From a virus: 29,173 nt of DNA. The notes beneath the pieces are model-generated. The model did no database searches. It had not been told where the DNA came from and worked only from the letters and a program-made list of their open reading frames with translations. Both the position numbers and the translations under genes were made by a program. Shown here one piece after another: positions 1-6,478 of this stretch (within the stretch, counting starts at the first letter, position 1; every line of letters starts with the position of its first letter). The stretch is taken from the IMG/VR virus record IMGVR_UViG_3300023184_000407, positions 1-29,173 of that record; one strand, given 5' to 3'.

Positions 1-1
1 T

Positions 2-1789
2 GGCAATAACATGACAACCATGCCTCTTGGCGGGGTTGCCACAACGCTTCTTCACTGGGTAAGGGACACCAAAATGCCGCAGCAACTCTATAAAGAGGCA
101 ATGCTAGGCGCTCAGTACGCAATGCAGTATGGATGGACTGCTTATTTTGTAGGGTGGCAACAGAACATTAGTAAACGGACTCAACCAATTACAATGGAGC
201 AAGTTGCTCAATTGGCTCAAAGTTCTGGAAGTCAATTGTTGGCTCAATTGCCTCAGTTGATTATGACTGCACCAGAGGAAGCTGAGCTTATTATTCAAAA
301 CTCAATCCCTAGTATTACACAGAGCGAAGCAAAGAGGATGGTGAGGGAGCTGGGAAAAACAGGACAAACTTCATATGACGAAGAATACGTCAGCAAAAAC
401 CTCCCAGAAATCGTTGCCCTCAAGCCGTGGGATGAAATTATCTTCCCGCCAGAGACTGCTGATCTACAGCGTAGTCGCGTTATATTTAGGAGGACATGGA
501 TGTCAGAGGTGGAGCTTAGGGAGAAGATTACCACCGAGGGATGGAATCCAGACTGGGTTGATCGCGCCCTCCAGCAACTAGGTAAAAGTAGTACTTTTTA
601 CAACATCAACTTGCTCCCAACCACTACAATGTTGATTTACAACGGTGTAAACTACATGAACATGGTGGAGGTTGTATATGCTTACACAAAATCTCTTGAT
701 GGAGACGCTCCAGCAATCTACTACACTGTATTTTGCCCGCAAGCTGCCTCAAATCGTAAGGACGACACTTCTTCTTGGGCAATCCACGAGCGGCTGGACT
801 ATGCTCACGGGGAGTATCCGTTTGTTGAGTTCCGCAGAGAACAACTTCGACGGGCGATCACTGACACTCGCGGGATTCCAGAATTGGCGTCTACGGATCA
901 GGATGAAATTAAAGCCCAGCACGATTCAATTCGAGATCATACCGCGTTCTCCACGCTCCCGCCAATCAAGGTCGTAAAACGTGTTGGCGTTATTAATAAA
1001 GTCGGCCCCGGTGTACATCTGCCTGTAACTAACATTAACGATTACACGTTTATGGAGCCCCCAGCGCGGGAGCCTACGGTGGCATTTAACTTGATTGCCA
1101 GAGTAGAATCACATCATGCCTCCTATTTTGGGACACCAAATGCATTAGTTGAGCCTCCTAGAACTCAGCTTGCGCAGCAGGCCTTGGTAAACTCATGGCT
1201 ACTATCATGGCGTTCTGTGTTTAAGCAAATGTTTGCGCTTTGTTGCCAATACATGAGCGAAGAAGAGATATTTGCTATCACAAAAGCTCAACTTCCTACT
1301 AATTTGTCAGCAATTCACGATGAATTTGACATCAATATCCGATTTGATGTTATGTCTTTGGATAAAGAGTACATTGGTCAAAAGGTAGACTTTTTAACAA
1401 AAATTAAACAACTAGATTCAGGCGGAGTGCTTGATAATAATAGGCTTATTCAAATGATGATTCAGGCCATTGCCCCTGAAATGGCAAAAGAACTTATTGT
1501 TGATCAAGCTGGTGCTAGTCAGAAAATGTTTAAAGATGTTCAAACGGACATTGGTATGATGCTTCTTGGAAATGAAGCTTTGTATCAAGAAAATGATCCA
1601 ACAGCCAAAACCAAGCTTCAATACGCTCAACAGATTATTCAGGCTAACCAAAAAGCGCAGCAGGCACTTCAAGGGGATCAGAACTTTCAGCAATTGTTCC
1701 AAAACTACGTCAAGAGCTTACAAATGAGTGTATCCCAACAGGAAAATGCTCAAATTGGCCGCATTGGAGTTAGCCCAATCCAACAATAG
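2..1789 (+). CDS. Portal protein, 5'-truncated by window edge
   Basis: Probable portal protein, the dodecameric ring at the capsid vertex through which DNA is packaged and ejected. The reading frame is open from base 2; the first Met (base 11, followed by TTMPLGG) is probably internal, because podovirus portals usually have about 700 residues and only about 595 are visible. The body is a mixed alpha/beta wing (about 120-330), the Gly-containing segment AGASQ near 500, and a long Gln-rich helical C-terminus (about 530-590) expected for a portal crown or barrel. The assignment rests mainly on position: scaffold and capsid genes follow directly. No catalytic motif is expected. It ends with TAG and the next ATG lies one base later. 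Confidence 0.7.
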   Translation, partial: GNNMTTMPLGGVATTLLHWVRDTKMPQQLYKEAMLGAQYAMQYGWTAYFVGWQQNISKRTQPITMEQVAQLAQSSGSQLLAQLPQLIMTAPEEAELIIQNSIPSITQSEAKRMVRELGKTGQTSYDEEYVSKNLPEIVALKPWDEIIFPPETADLQRSRVIFRRTWMSEVELREKITTEGWNPDWVDRALQQLGKSSTFYNINLLPTTTMLIYNGVNYMNMVEVVYAYTKSLDGDAPAIYYTVFCPQAASNRKDDTSSWAIHERLDYAHGEYPFVEFRREQLRRAITDTRGIPELASTDQDEIKAQHDSIRDHTAFSTLPPIKVVKRVGVINKVGPGVHLPVTNINDYTFMEPPAREPTVAFNLIARVESHHASYFGTPNALVEPPRTQLAQQALVNSWLLSWRSVFKQMFALCCQYMSEEEIFAITKAQLPTNLSAIHDEFDINIRFDVMSLDKEYIGQKVDFLTKIKQLDSGGVLDNNRLIQMMIQAIAPEMAKELIVDQAGASQKMFKDVQTDIGMMLLGNEALYQENDPTAKTKLQYAQQIIQANQKAQQALQGDQNFQQLFQNYVKSLQMSVSQQENAQIGRIGVSPIQQ

Positions 1790-1790
1790 C

Positions 1791-2030
1791 ATGACCCAAG
1801 ATCAACTATCGGCATTTGGCTTTTACGGGGATAATATTGTTTATACTGAAGTGCTTAAGGCGCTTCAGGAATCTCAAGAATCACTATTCTTATATGCAAT
1901 TAGCTCAAGTCCAAAAGGAGAAGAACGTATTCACGCTTGCGGTCAAGCTGACGGGGTCAATATGGCCATGTCTATTCTTGTTAATCTAAGGAATGAAGCT
2001 AAACGATTAAATGGATTGACAGATGAATAA
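1791..2030 (+). CDS. Small hypothetical protein between portal and scaffold
   Basis: A 79-residue protein beginning MTQDQLSAFGFYGDN. The start is chosen because its ATG follows the portal stop by a single base; an upstream in-frame ATG at 1728 would give a 63-nt overlap with the portal gene and is less likely. There is no SD sequence, so translational coupling to the portal gene is probable. The sequence is mildly amphipathic and helical with no cysteines, signal peptide or membrane segment. I do not recognise the family. Its place between portal and scaffold suggests a head-assembly or packaging accessory role, which is inference from synteny only. Confidence 0.65.
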   Translation: MTQDQLSAFGFYGDNIVYTEVLKALQESQESLFLYAISSSPKGEERIHACGQADGVNMAMSILVNLRNEAKRLNGLTDE

Positions 2031-2060
2031 ATTTTGGCAATTAATGCTATTAACGGACTT

Positions 2061-2075
2061 CCCAGCGTTACTGGG
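2061..2075 (+). other. Short perfect hairpin before scaffold gene
   Basis: CCCAG-CGTTA-CTGGG forms a perfect 5-bp stem with a 5-nt loop inside the 76-nt gap 2031-2106. No T-run follows on either strand, so a classical intrinsic terminator is not supported. It may be an RNA-processing or translation-modulating hairpin, or chance. Confidence 0.3.
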
Positions 2076-2106
2076 ATGAAAACAATAGGACTTGCGACCT
2101 TAACGC

Positions 2107-3093
2107 ATGAATGAAAACGATACACAGCTAGACTCTCACGGGGGTTTGGAGGCAGAAAGTAAACCCGTTGCTCAAAAACTCGGTCTTCTGGATAAAGATA
2201 GTCTCTCTGAGCTATTGAAATCCAGTTTCCTTAACGAGGAGGAAGCGCCCCCGGCTCAACAGGGGCAGCAGGAAGAAGAATTGGAATCTCCCGAAGCTTC
2301 AAGTGAAGATGTTCAGGATGAATCCGACGAATCTGAATCCGATACTGCTGACGAAAGTACTCTTAACAGAGGCGTTCAAAAGCGCATCAACAAATTAGTT
2401 GCTGCTCGTAAAAGCGCCGAAGCTAAGCTGGAAGAACAAAGACTTAAGTTGGAGAAGCTGGAAAACGAGTTGGAAACAACCCGCAATTCAACTCCTTCAA
2501 AAGAAGTTAATGTATCTGATTTTGTAAACTCCCTAAATACTCAAGATGAGATTAGGAAAGCTTACAGAGATTCTGTGGAGGTTTTACTCTGGTGTGAACG
2601 TAATCCAAATGGTGGCACAATTGATTTCAAGGGAAAACAAGTTGAGCTGGATATGGATGAAGTTCTTGAGATGAAACATTCAGCCATGCGAAGGAAAGAA
2701 ATTGAGTTACCCGAAAGGGCTCAATACGTTCAAACTCATGAGCAAGCAGAAAATCAGGTTAAGTTGGATTTTGCTTGGTGGGATAAGCCTGAAACCGAAG
2801 AATACAAAGCCGCCCAAATGGTGCTTAAAGAATTTCCTGAGCTTAAAAAACGCAGGGCAGACTATAAGCACGTTGCCGGATTGGTTGTTCTTGGAATGAG
2901 GTCTTATATGGAGATGAAGTCAAAAAAGACTGCACCTGCACCCATTAAGAAAGCTCCACCACAACCCGGAGTTAGAGGCCTTCCAGCCAAAACAAGTGGA
3001 GATGACCTTCGTTCAGCAAAACAGAAGTTCGCAGCGCGGAATTCTGATCGGGATGCTGTAACCGATTACGTTAAAGCAATGGGCTTTGTTTAG
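2107..3093 (+). CDS. Capsid scaffolding protein
   Basis: A 328-residue protein with the architecture expected of a phage scaffold: a strongly acidic, low-complexity N-terminal part (about 45-85, runs of E/D/S), a predicted coiled coil of alternating K/E/L (about 88-128), a central region with WW (about 225), and a basic Pro/Lys-rich tail (about 270-328, PAPIKKAPPQPGVRG) that could contact the capsid protein. It sits immediately upstream of the major capsid gene, the usual scaffold position. Scaffolds nucleate prohead assembly and leave or are degraded before packaging. No protease motif is seen. The start ATG has no SD sequence; the next in-frame Met lies well inside. Function is inferred from composition and synteny. 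Confidence 0.75.
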   Translation: MNENDTQLDSHGGLEAESKPVAQKLGLLDKDSLSELLKSSFLNEEEAPPAQQGQQEEELESPEASSEDVQDESDESESDTADESTLNRGVQKRINKLVAARKSAEAKLEEQRLKLEKLENELETTRNSTPSKEVNVSDFVNSLNTQDEIRKAYRDSVEVLLWCERNPNGGTIDFKGKQVELDMDEVLEMKHSAMRRKEIELPERAQYVQTHEQAENQVKLDFAWWDKPETEEYKAAQMVLKEFPELKKRRADYKHVAGLVVLGMRSYMEMKSKKTAPAPIKKAPPQPGVRGLPAKTSGDDLRSAKQKFAARNSDRDAVTDYVKAMGFV

Positions 3094-3125
3094 CCCGACA
3101 GTGTAACCTCATTTAGATTATTTTT

Positions 3126-4214
3126 ATGGCACTTCTTACAGAACCTCAGCTTAGTGGTCGCGGTAAACGCGAAGATTTGATGGACATGATTGCGCTTGTT
3201 GACGCAAAGGATACTCCTTTTACGTCGATGGCTCGCAAAGGCAGCAAGCCCGGAAATATGTATTTCCGCTGGCAGGCAGACTCGCTTCCTGCTCCTCAGG
3301 CAGGTGGGACGATTGACGGTACGGACGTAACCACCTATTCCAACTATGTTGATGGGTATCGGAAAGAACTTGGCAATTACGCCCAGATCTTCCGTCGCGT
3401 TGTCCGTGTTTCCAAATTGACTCAGGATATTGCCGATGTGGCAGGTATCCGTGATGAGCTAGCTGATAACGTAGCCAAGGGCATTACTGGCCTAAAGCGC
3501 GATATGGAAACTACGTTTACATCCAACCAGCTTGGTCAGCCGGATACTGGTTCCGCTCCTTACCTTACCGCTGGCGTGCAGCGGTGGATTGGCGGCGCTA
3601 CGGTTGGAACGGGTCTTCCCACGCTTGACACCACTGACAAAACGCCTTCGTTTGTAACGCCTGCTGACTCTATTGTTGGATCGGGTCAGGCTTTGAGCGG
3701 CACTACGTTGACGGATGCAATCGTTCAGGGGCTGCTTAAGTCTGTGTTTTCACAGACTGGTCAGTACAAGTCGTTTGATTGTATTGTTGGCGTTGATTTG
3801 AAGCGTGCGTTTACCAACTTGCTTGGCACAACCGCTTTGACAACCGTTAGCAATGCAACAAATACGCTTGCTGCTGGCGCCACTAAGGTTCAGACCTTTC
3901 AGCGTGATGCTGGCGCTGACACGTTTATTCAGTCTCTTGATGTATTTCAGGGTGACTTTGGAACTGTTCGCTTGCATCCCACAGTGTTTATGAATACGGT
4001 AACGTATTCTGGCAACACTGGCACGCTTGTGAATACTCCCTACAAAGGGCTTGTGCTTGATATGAACTTGCTTGAAGTTCGTTATGGCGGCAATGTTGCT
4101 AACGTAACTGCGCTTCCTGACTTTGGTGCTGGCCCTGCTCGTTTGATTGAAGCAGTTGCTGGTCTTGTTGTTGGGAACCCTTTGGGTCTCGGCAAGTTTG
4201 ACTTCAGCTCTTAG
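3126..4214 (+). CDS. Major capsid protein (SU10-type, DUF5309-like)
   Basis: A 362-residue protein resembling the SU10 major capsid family (Pfam SU10_MCP/DUF5309, HK97 fold). Family-like features are the N-terminal stretch REDLMDMIALVDAKDTPFTS (residues about 16-35), the following YFRWQADSLPAP, the helix with RRVVRVSKLTQDIADVAG (about 96-113), and the C-terminal LHPTVFMN ... MNLLEVRYGG block. Capsid proteins of this family occur in podoviruses with elongated C3 heads, but not only there, so head shape cannot be read from this. The leader is T-rich (TTATTTTTATGG) with no SD sequence. The gene is followed by a 246-nt stretch without protein genes that contains structured elements and a tRNA. 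Confidence 0.88.
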   Translation: MALLTEPQLSGRGKREDLMDMIALVDAKDTPFTSMARKGSKPGNMYFRWQADSLPAPQAGGTIDGTDVTTYSNYVDGYRKELGNYAQIFRRVVRVSKLTQDIADVAGIRDELADNVAKGITGLKRDMETTFTSNQLGQPDTGSAPYLTAGVQRWIGGATVGTGLPTLDTTDKTPSFVTPADSIVGSGQALSGTTLTDAIVQGLLKSVFSQTGQYKSFDCIVGVDLKRAFTNLLGTTALTTVSNATNTLAAGATKVQTFQRDAGADTFIQSLDVFQGDFGTVRLHPTVFMNTVTYSGNTGTLVNTPYKGLVLDMNLLEVRYGGNVANVTALPDFGAGPARLIEAVAGLVVGNPLGLGKFDFSS

Positions 4215-4263
4215 TTTTAATTAGCGCGACACCTGCGGAGGACTGGGATTCTCAGTCGATTAA

Positions 4264-4289
4264 AGTGGTGTGACAGCCGGAGAGACGGC
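4264..4289 (+). repeat. GAGAGA-hairpin repeat, copy 1
   Basis: AGTGGTGTGACA is followed by the hairpin GCCG-GAGAGA-CGGC. The second copy starts 69 nt downstream; the leader and loop are conserved while the stem differs on both sides, so pairing is kept. Confidence 0.5.
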
Positions 4290-4332
4290 AATGTCGGCAA
4301 CTGACGTGTGAGTTGTGGTGAACGCACATCTT

Positions 4333-4361
4333 AGTGGCGTGACTAGCGTGGAGAGACACGC
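4333..4361 (+). repeat. GAGAGA-hairpin repeat, copy 2
   Basis: AGTGGCGTGACTA is followed by the hairpin GCGTG-GAGAGA-CACGC, which is one pair longer than in copy 1 and has the identical six-base loop. ACCATTTTT and then the tRNA follow directly. Confidence 0.5.
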
Positions 4362-4370
4362 ACCATTTTT

Positions 4371-4455
4371 GGGTAGTTCGCATAGCGGCTATTGCAGGAG
4401 ACTGTAAATCTTCCGCCTTCGGGCATCGGTGGTTCGAGTCCACCACTGCCCACCA
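4371..4455 (+). tRNA. tRNA-Tyr (anticodon GTA), CCA encoded
   Basis: A complete cloverleaf can be drawn. The acceptor stem is GGGTAGT/ACTGCCC with one G-U pair. The D arm is GCA ... TGC with a GG-containing loop. The anticodon stem is GGAGA/TCTTC with loop CTGTAAA, giving T33 and anticodon GTA. A long variable arm (around GCC-TTC-GGG) is as expected for bacterial type-II tRNA-Tyr. The T arm is GGTGG-TTCGAGT-CCACC, and the 3' end is A73 plus encoded CCA. Its end lies 5 nt before the next ATG, so it is probably cut from the late mRNA by host RNases. Phage tRNAs are usually explained as codon-supply or anti-host-cleavage devices. Confidence 0.95.
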
Positions 4456-4460
4456 TTTTT

Positions 4461-4694
4461 ATGACTGTACAGCCTATTCCGTATATTCCTCCAATGGTGT
4501 TCCGATATACAAACACAGAGGCTCCTGCGGGGCTTCAGGTGCTTGCAAAGCCTAATCGCGTACTTGCCCCTGCTGGACAAGATGGCAATGGACTTCCCTC
4601 AGATACAATTACTCCTTATTCTGGAATTTATGATGAAAATGGGAAGTTGCCAACAGTTCGCGGTTCTGGCATGACATTCATTGCAAAAGTTTAA
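4461..4694 (+). CDS. Small hypothetical structural-region protein
   Basis: A 77-residue Pro/Gly-rich protein beginning MTVQPIPYIPPMVFRYTN. The ATG follows the tRNA 3' end by five T residues. An in-frame ATG at 4392 lies inside the tRNA and is rejected. No SD sequence is present, and the leader CACCATTTTT resembles the T-rich leader of the capsid gene. There are no membrane segments or cysteines. The C-terminus (LPTVRGSGMTFIAKV) is beta-like. The family is not recognised; its location between capsid and neck genes suggests a minor head protein such as a decoration or completion factor, by inference only. Confidence 0.6.
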   Translation: MTVQPIPYIPPMVFRYTNTEAPAGLQVLAKPNRVLAPAGQDGNGLPSDTITPYSGIYDENGKLPTVRGSGMTFIAKV

Positions 4695-4698
4695 TCAT

Positions 4699-5049
4699 AT
4701 GCTTGATGAGATTACCGCAGAACTAGCACACGGCCTTGAAAACGAATTCCGCAAAGGCTGGCAAAAAAACCGTATCGAGGCGGAGATCCAAGCCAAAAAG
4801 TACGGTGCCATTAATAGGGAAAGGCATAAATCAATTGAAGGGCTGGGCCAGTTGGTTGCTAGAATCCCTGAGACTGCTTTTCATTTTTGGGGACAAAAAC
4901 TGGGTTATGATTGCTGGAATGATTCTGCTTTCATGAAAGAATTTCTTCGTGACAATCCAGAACTTCGAGTCAATAGTGGCGGGACTAAACAAATCCACGT
5001 TGGATGGGTTCCAGTAAATCCTCCTAAAAGTAGATCCGTCCATAAATGA
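4699..5049 (+). CDS. Hypothetical head-completion-region protein
   Basis: A 116-residue protein starting MLDEITAELAHGLENEF. The ATG at 4699 was chosen because it lies 4 nt after the previous stop; a TTG at 4681 in the same frame would overlap the preceding gene and is less likely. The N-terminal half is helical and charged (KGWQKNRIEAEIQAKKYG). The C-terminal half has aromatic residues around HFWGQKLGYDCWNDSAFMKEFL and a basic end (NPPKSRSVHK). It overlaps the next gene by ATGA, indicating translational coupling. I do not recognise a named family; similar small proteins in phages sit between capsid and neck genes, but no function is claimed. Confidence 0.65.
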   Translation: MLDEITAELAHGLENEFRKGWQKNRIEAEIQAKKYGAINRERHKSIEGLGQLVARIPETAFHFWGQKLGYDCWNDSAFMKEFLRDNPELRVNSGGTKQIHVGWVPVNPPKSRSVHK

Positions 5050-6269
5050 AGACTGTCCCATTTAGTGATATTTTATTTAGCGTTTGCCAAATTGTTGGCT
5101 TGGATAGGAATACTTTAAATGACAAGTCATTTTCAGCTATTCGTGATCTTTGCGCTAGGAGATGTAGCACTATTTGGGATAGGGAGGAGTGGCCGGATAC
5201 AGAAAGGCGATTACGGACATATCCGGGAAATCCAATCAAAAGCATTACGCTGATTGACCCAACTCTTTTAACTGAAAATTATGCTCCAATTTTAGGCGAA
5301 GCTGGATACCAACTATGGCAAGATAATCCAGAAAATACAATTACAGCCAGATTGTATCTAGATGAAGACTTTCCTCGCATCTATTTATTTGATTTTGTAG
5401 ATCAAGCTTATCAAAGAGGAACAATTGGTTCAACGACTGTATCAATTGTAAATCCATTTTGGATTGTGCAAGATGATTTAAGTAGAATAAGCTCTGCTAT
5501 AACTACTTATTCATTTTCATACGCAACATCAACTGATATAAATGGAGAATATATTACGTCAATTGATATTAATATTCCATTTGGCCTTCCAGAATATCCA
5601 TCTACATACAATGGGCCAAATGATCCATTGGCATCAAAGTTGATATTTTCTGCAAATTCTCAACTGCTTGTTCAGTTGAATAACGGAGCGCATCAAGGTC
5701 TTGAGGCATATAGTGCAGATCCAACAAGAACTACCAGAGCTACATTTCAGCCATTTACTGTAGAAGACATGAATGGCAGGGATGATCGTGTTGTTAATGG
5801 CACGATGTGGAATGAAGATTATTCTTATCTTAGATTTTACAACTCATCTGAAAAATTCATTAAATACAGGCTTACCCCATTGAGGCTACTTGGATTAAAA
5901 TATGATCCATTTTTAGAGTACTCAATTGGCGCTCAAGTTTATTTTGACACAGATCAAATTAGCGGAAGCTACTCTCCAGAATCATACGCCAAGGGAATCA
6001 GAGGTAATTTTTGGGAAGCAAAAAATAATGTTCCCCTTACTACATTTCCAAGTAATGAAAGCGATTATTGGAAGATGGTAAATATTCCCCATAGATTTAA
6101 GGATTATCTTATTAATGGAATTACTGCTGATTTTCTAAGATCAGAAGGTAGAGCAGAAGAAGGAAATGTGTTTGATGGACTTGCTGAAGCTGCAGTTCAA
6201 CAGCAGATTGACGTTCTTATTCGCCAGCAAGGTCAAGTTCAGAGAATGAATATGGTTTACACATATTAA
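5046..6269 (+). CDS. Probable neck/adaptor (head-tail connector) protein
   Basis: A 407-residue protein whose N-terminal helical segment (about 8-60: FSVCQIVGLDRNTLNDKSF, then DLCARRC and WDREEWPDTERR) resembles the helical part of podovirus adaptor proteins that bind the portal. A long beta-rich middle (about 70-340) and a helical C-terminus (about 350-407, with IDVLIRQQGQVQRMN) follow. Order in the genome (after the capsid gene, before the fibres) fits a connector linking portal to nozzle. Start ATGA overlaps the upstream stop. The stop is TAA followed by T and the next ATG (TAATATG). A tail-fibre-network protein is an alternative. Assignment is by position and secondary-structure impression. 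Confidence 0.5.
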   Translation: MKTVPFSDILFSVCQIVGLDRNTLNDKSFSAIRDLCARRCSTIWDREEWPDTERRLRTYPGNPIKSITLIDPTLLTENYAPILGEAGYQLWQDNPENTITARLYLDEDFPRIYLFDFVDQAYQRGTIGSTTVSIVNPFWIVQDDLSRISSAITTYSFSYATSTDINGEYITSIDINIPFGLPEYPSTYNGPNDPLASKLIFSANSQLLVQLNNGAHQGLEAYSADPTRTTRATFQPFTVEDMNGRDDRVVNGTMWNEDYSYLRFYNSSEKFIKYRLTPLRLLGLKYDPFLEYSIGAQVYFDTDQISGSYSPESYAKGIRGNFWEAKNNVPLTTFPSNESDYWKMVNIPHRFKDYLINGITADFLRSEGRAEEGNVFDGLAEAAVQQQIDVLIRQQGQVQRMNMVYTY

Positions 6270-6270
6270 T

Positions 6271-6477
6271 ATGATTACAAGATTCTTAAGAAAACGTAAT
6301 GTTAATACAAACCTGCCATTTTCAACAGACTTGACAAGGATTCAAGTGTCTTCTGGGTCAAATACTTTTTCATATAAAAAGCTGGCAGTATCAGCCCCTT
6401 CTGGAAATACTTTAATTTTAACTGAAGCTGGCTTGCGTTTGACGAGTGAATCTGGGGCTCAGTTAGCTATTAATTAA
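6271..6477 (+). CDS. Small basic hypothetical protein before fibre gene
   Basis: A 68-residue protein with a basic N-terminus (MITRFLRKRNVNTN) and a beta-like C-terminal half (SYKKLAVSAPSGNTLILTEA, then GLRLTSESGAQLAIN). It is flanked on both sides by the exact junction TAATATG, with no SD sequence, so its expression is probably coupled to the genes before and after. No family is recognised. Its position immediately before the large fibre suggests a fibre-attachment or assembly role; this is inference. Confidence 0.6.
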   Translation: MITRFLRKRNVNTNLPFSTDLTRIQVSSGSNTFSYKKLAVSAPSGNTLILTEAGLRLTSESGAQLAIN

Positions 6478-6478
6478 T

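Larger units (their letters stand above)
4215..4370 (+). other. Structured non-coding region upstream of tRNA-Tyr
   Basis: This 156-nt stretch has no credible ORF and is dense in perfect hairpins: GACTG-GGATTCT-CAGTC (4241-4257), GCCG-GAGAGA-CGGC (4276-4289), ATGTC-GGCAACT-GACGT with one G-T pair (4291-4307), and GCGTG-GAGAGA-CACGC (4346-4361). ACACC (4230-4234) can pair with GGTGT (4267-4271) around the first hairpin. Two copies of AGTGGYGTGAC precede the GAGAGA hairpins. The block ends CACCATTTTT, identical to the bases after the tRNA. It could be a regulatory or processing RNA, a decayed tRNA cluster, or a DNA site. Confidence 0.5.

Noticed and set aside
4268-4365. A second, complete tRNA before tRNA-Tyr
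   Set aside because: A near acceptor stem (one A-A mismatch) and arm-like hairpins exist with ACCA at the end, but T33 and any T arm are absent, so no functional tRNA is called.
4371-4455. tRNA as a phage attachment site
   Set aside because: No integrase gene is seen, and the tRNA is complete inside a structural operon rather than at a prophage edge.
4252-4580. Two reverse-strand ORFs across the tRNA region
   Set aside because: They contain WWTRTTD and MVDSNHR, well-known spurious translations of tRNA sequence; the tRNA and hairpins explain the region.
4681-4698. TTG start for the 4699 gene
   Set aside because: It would overlap the preceding gene, and a well-placed ATG exists at 4699.
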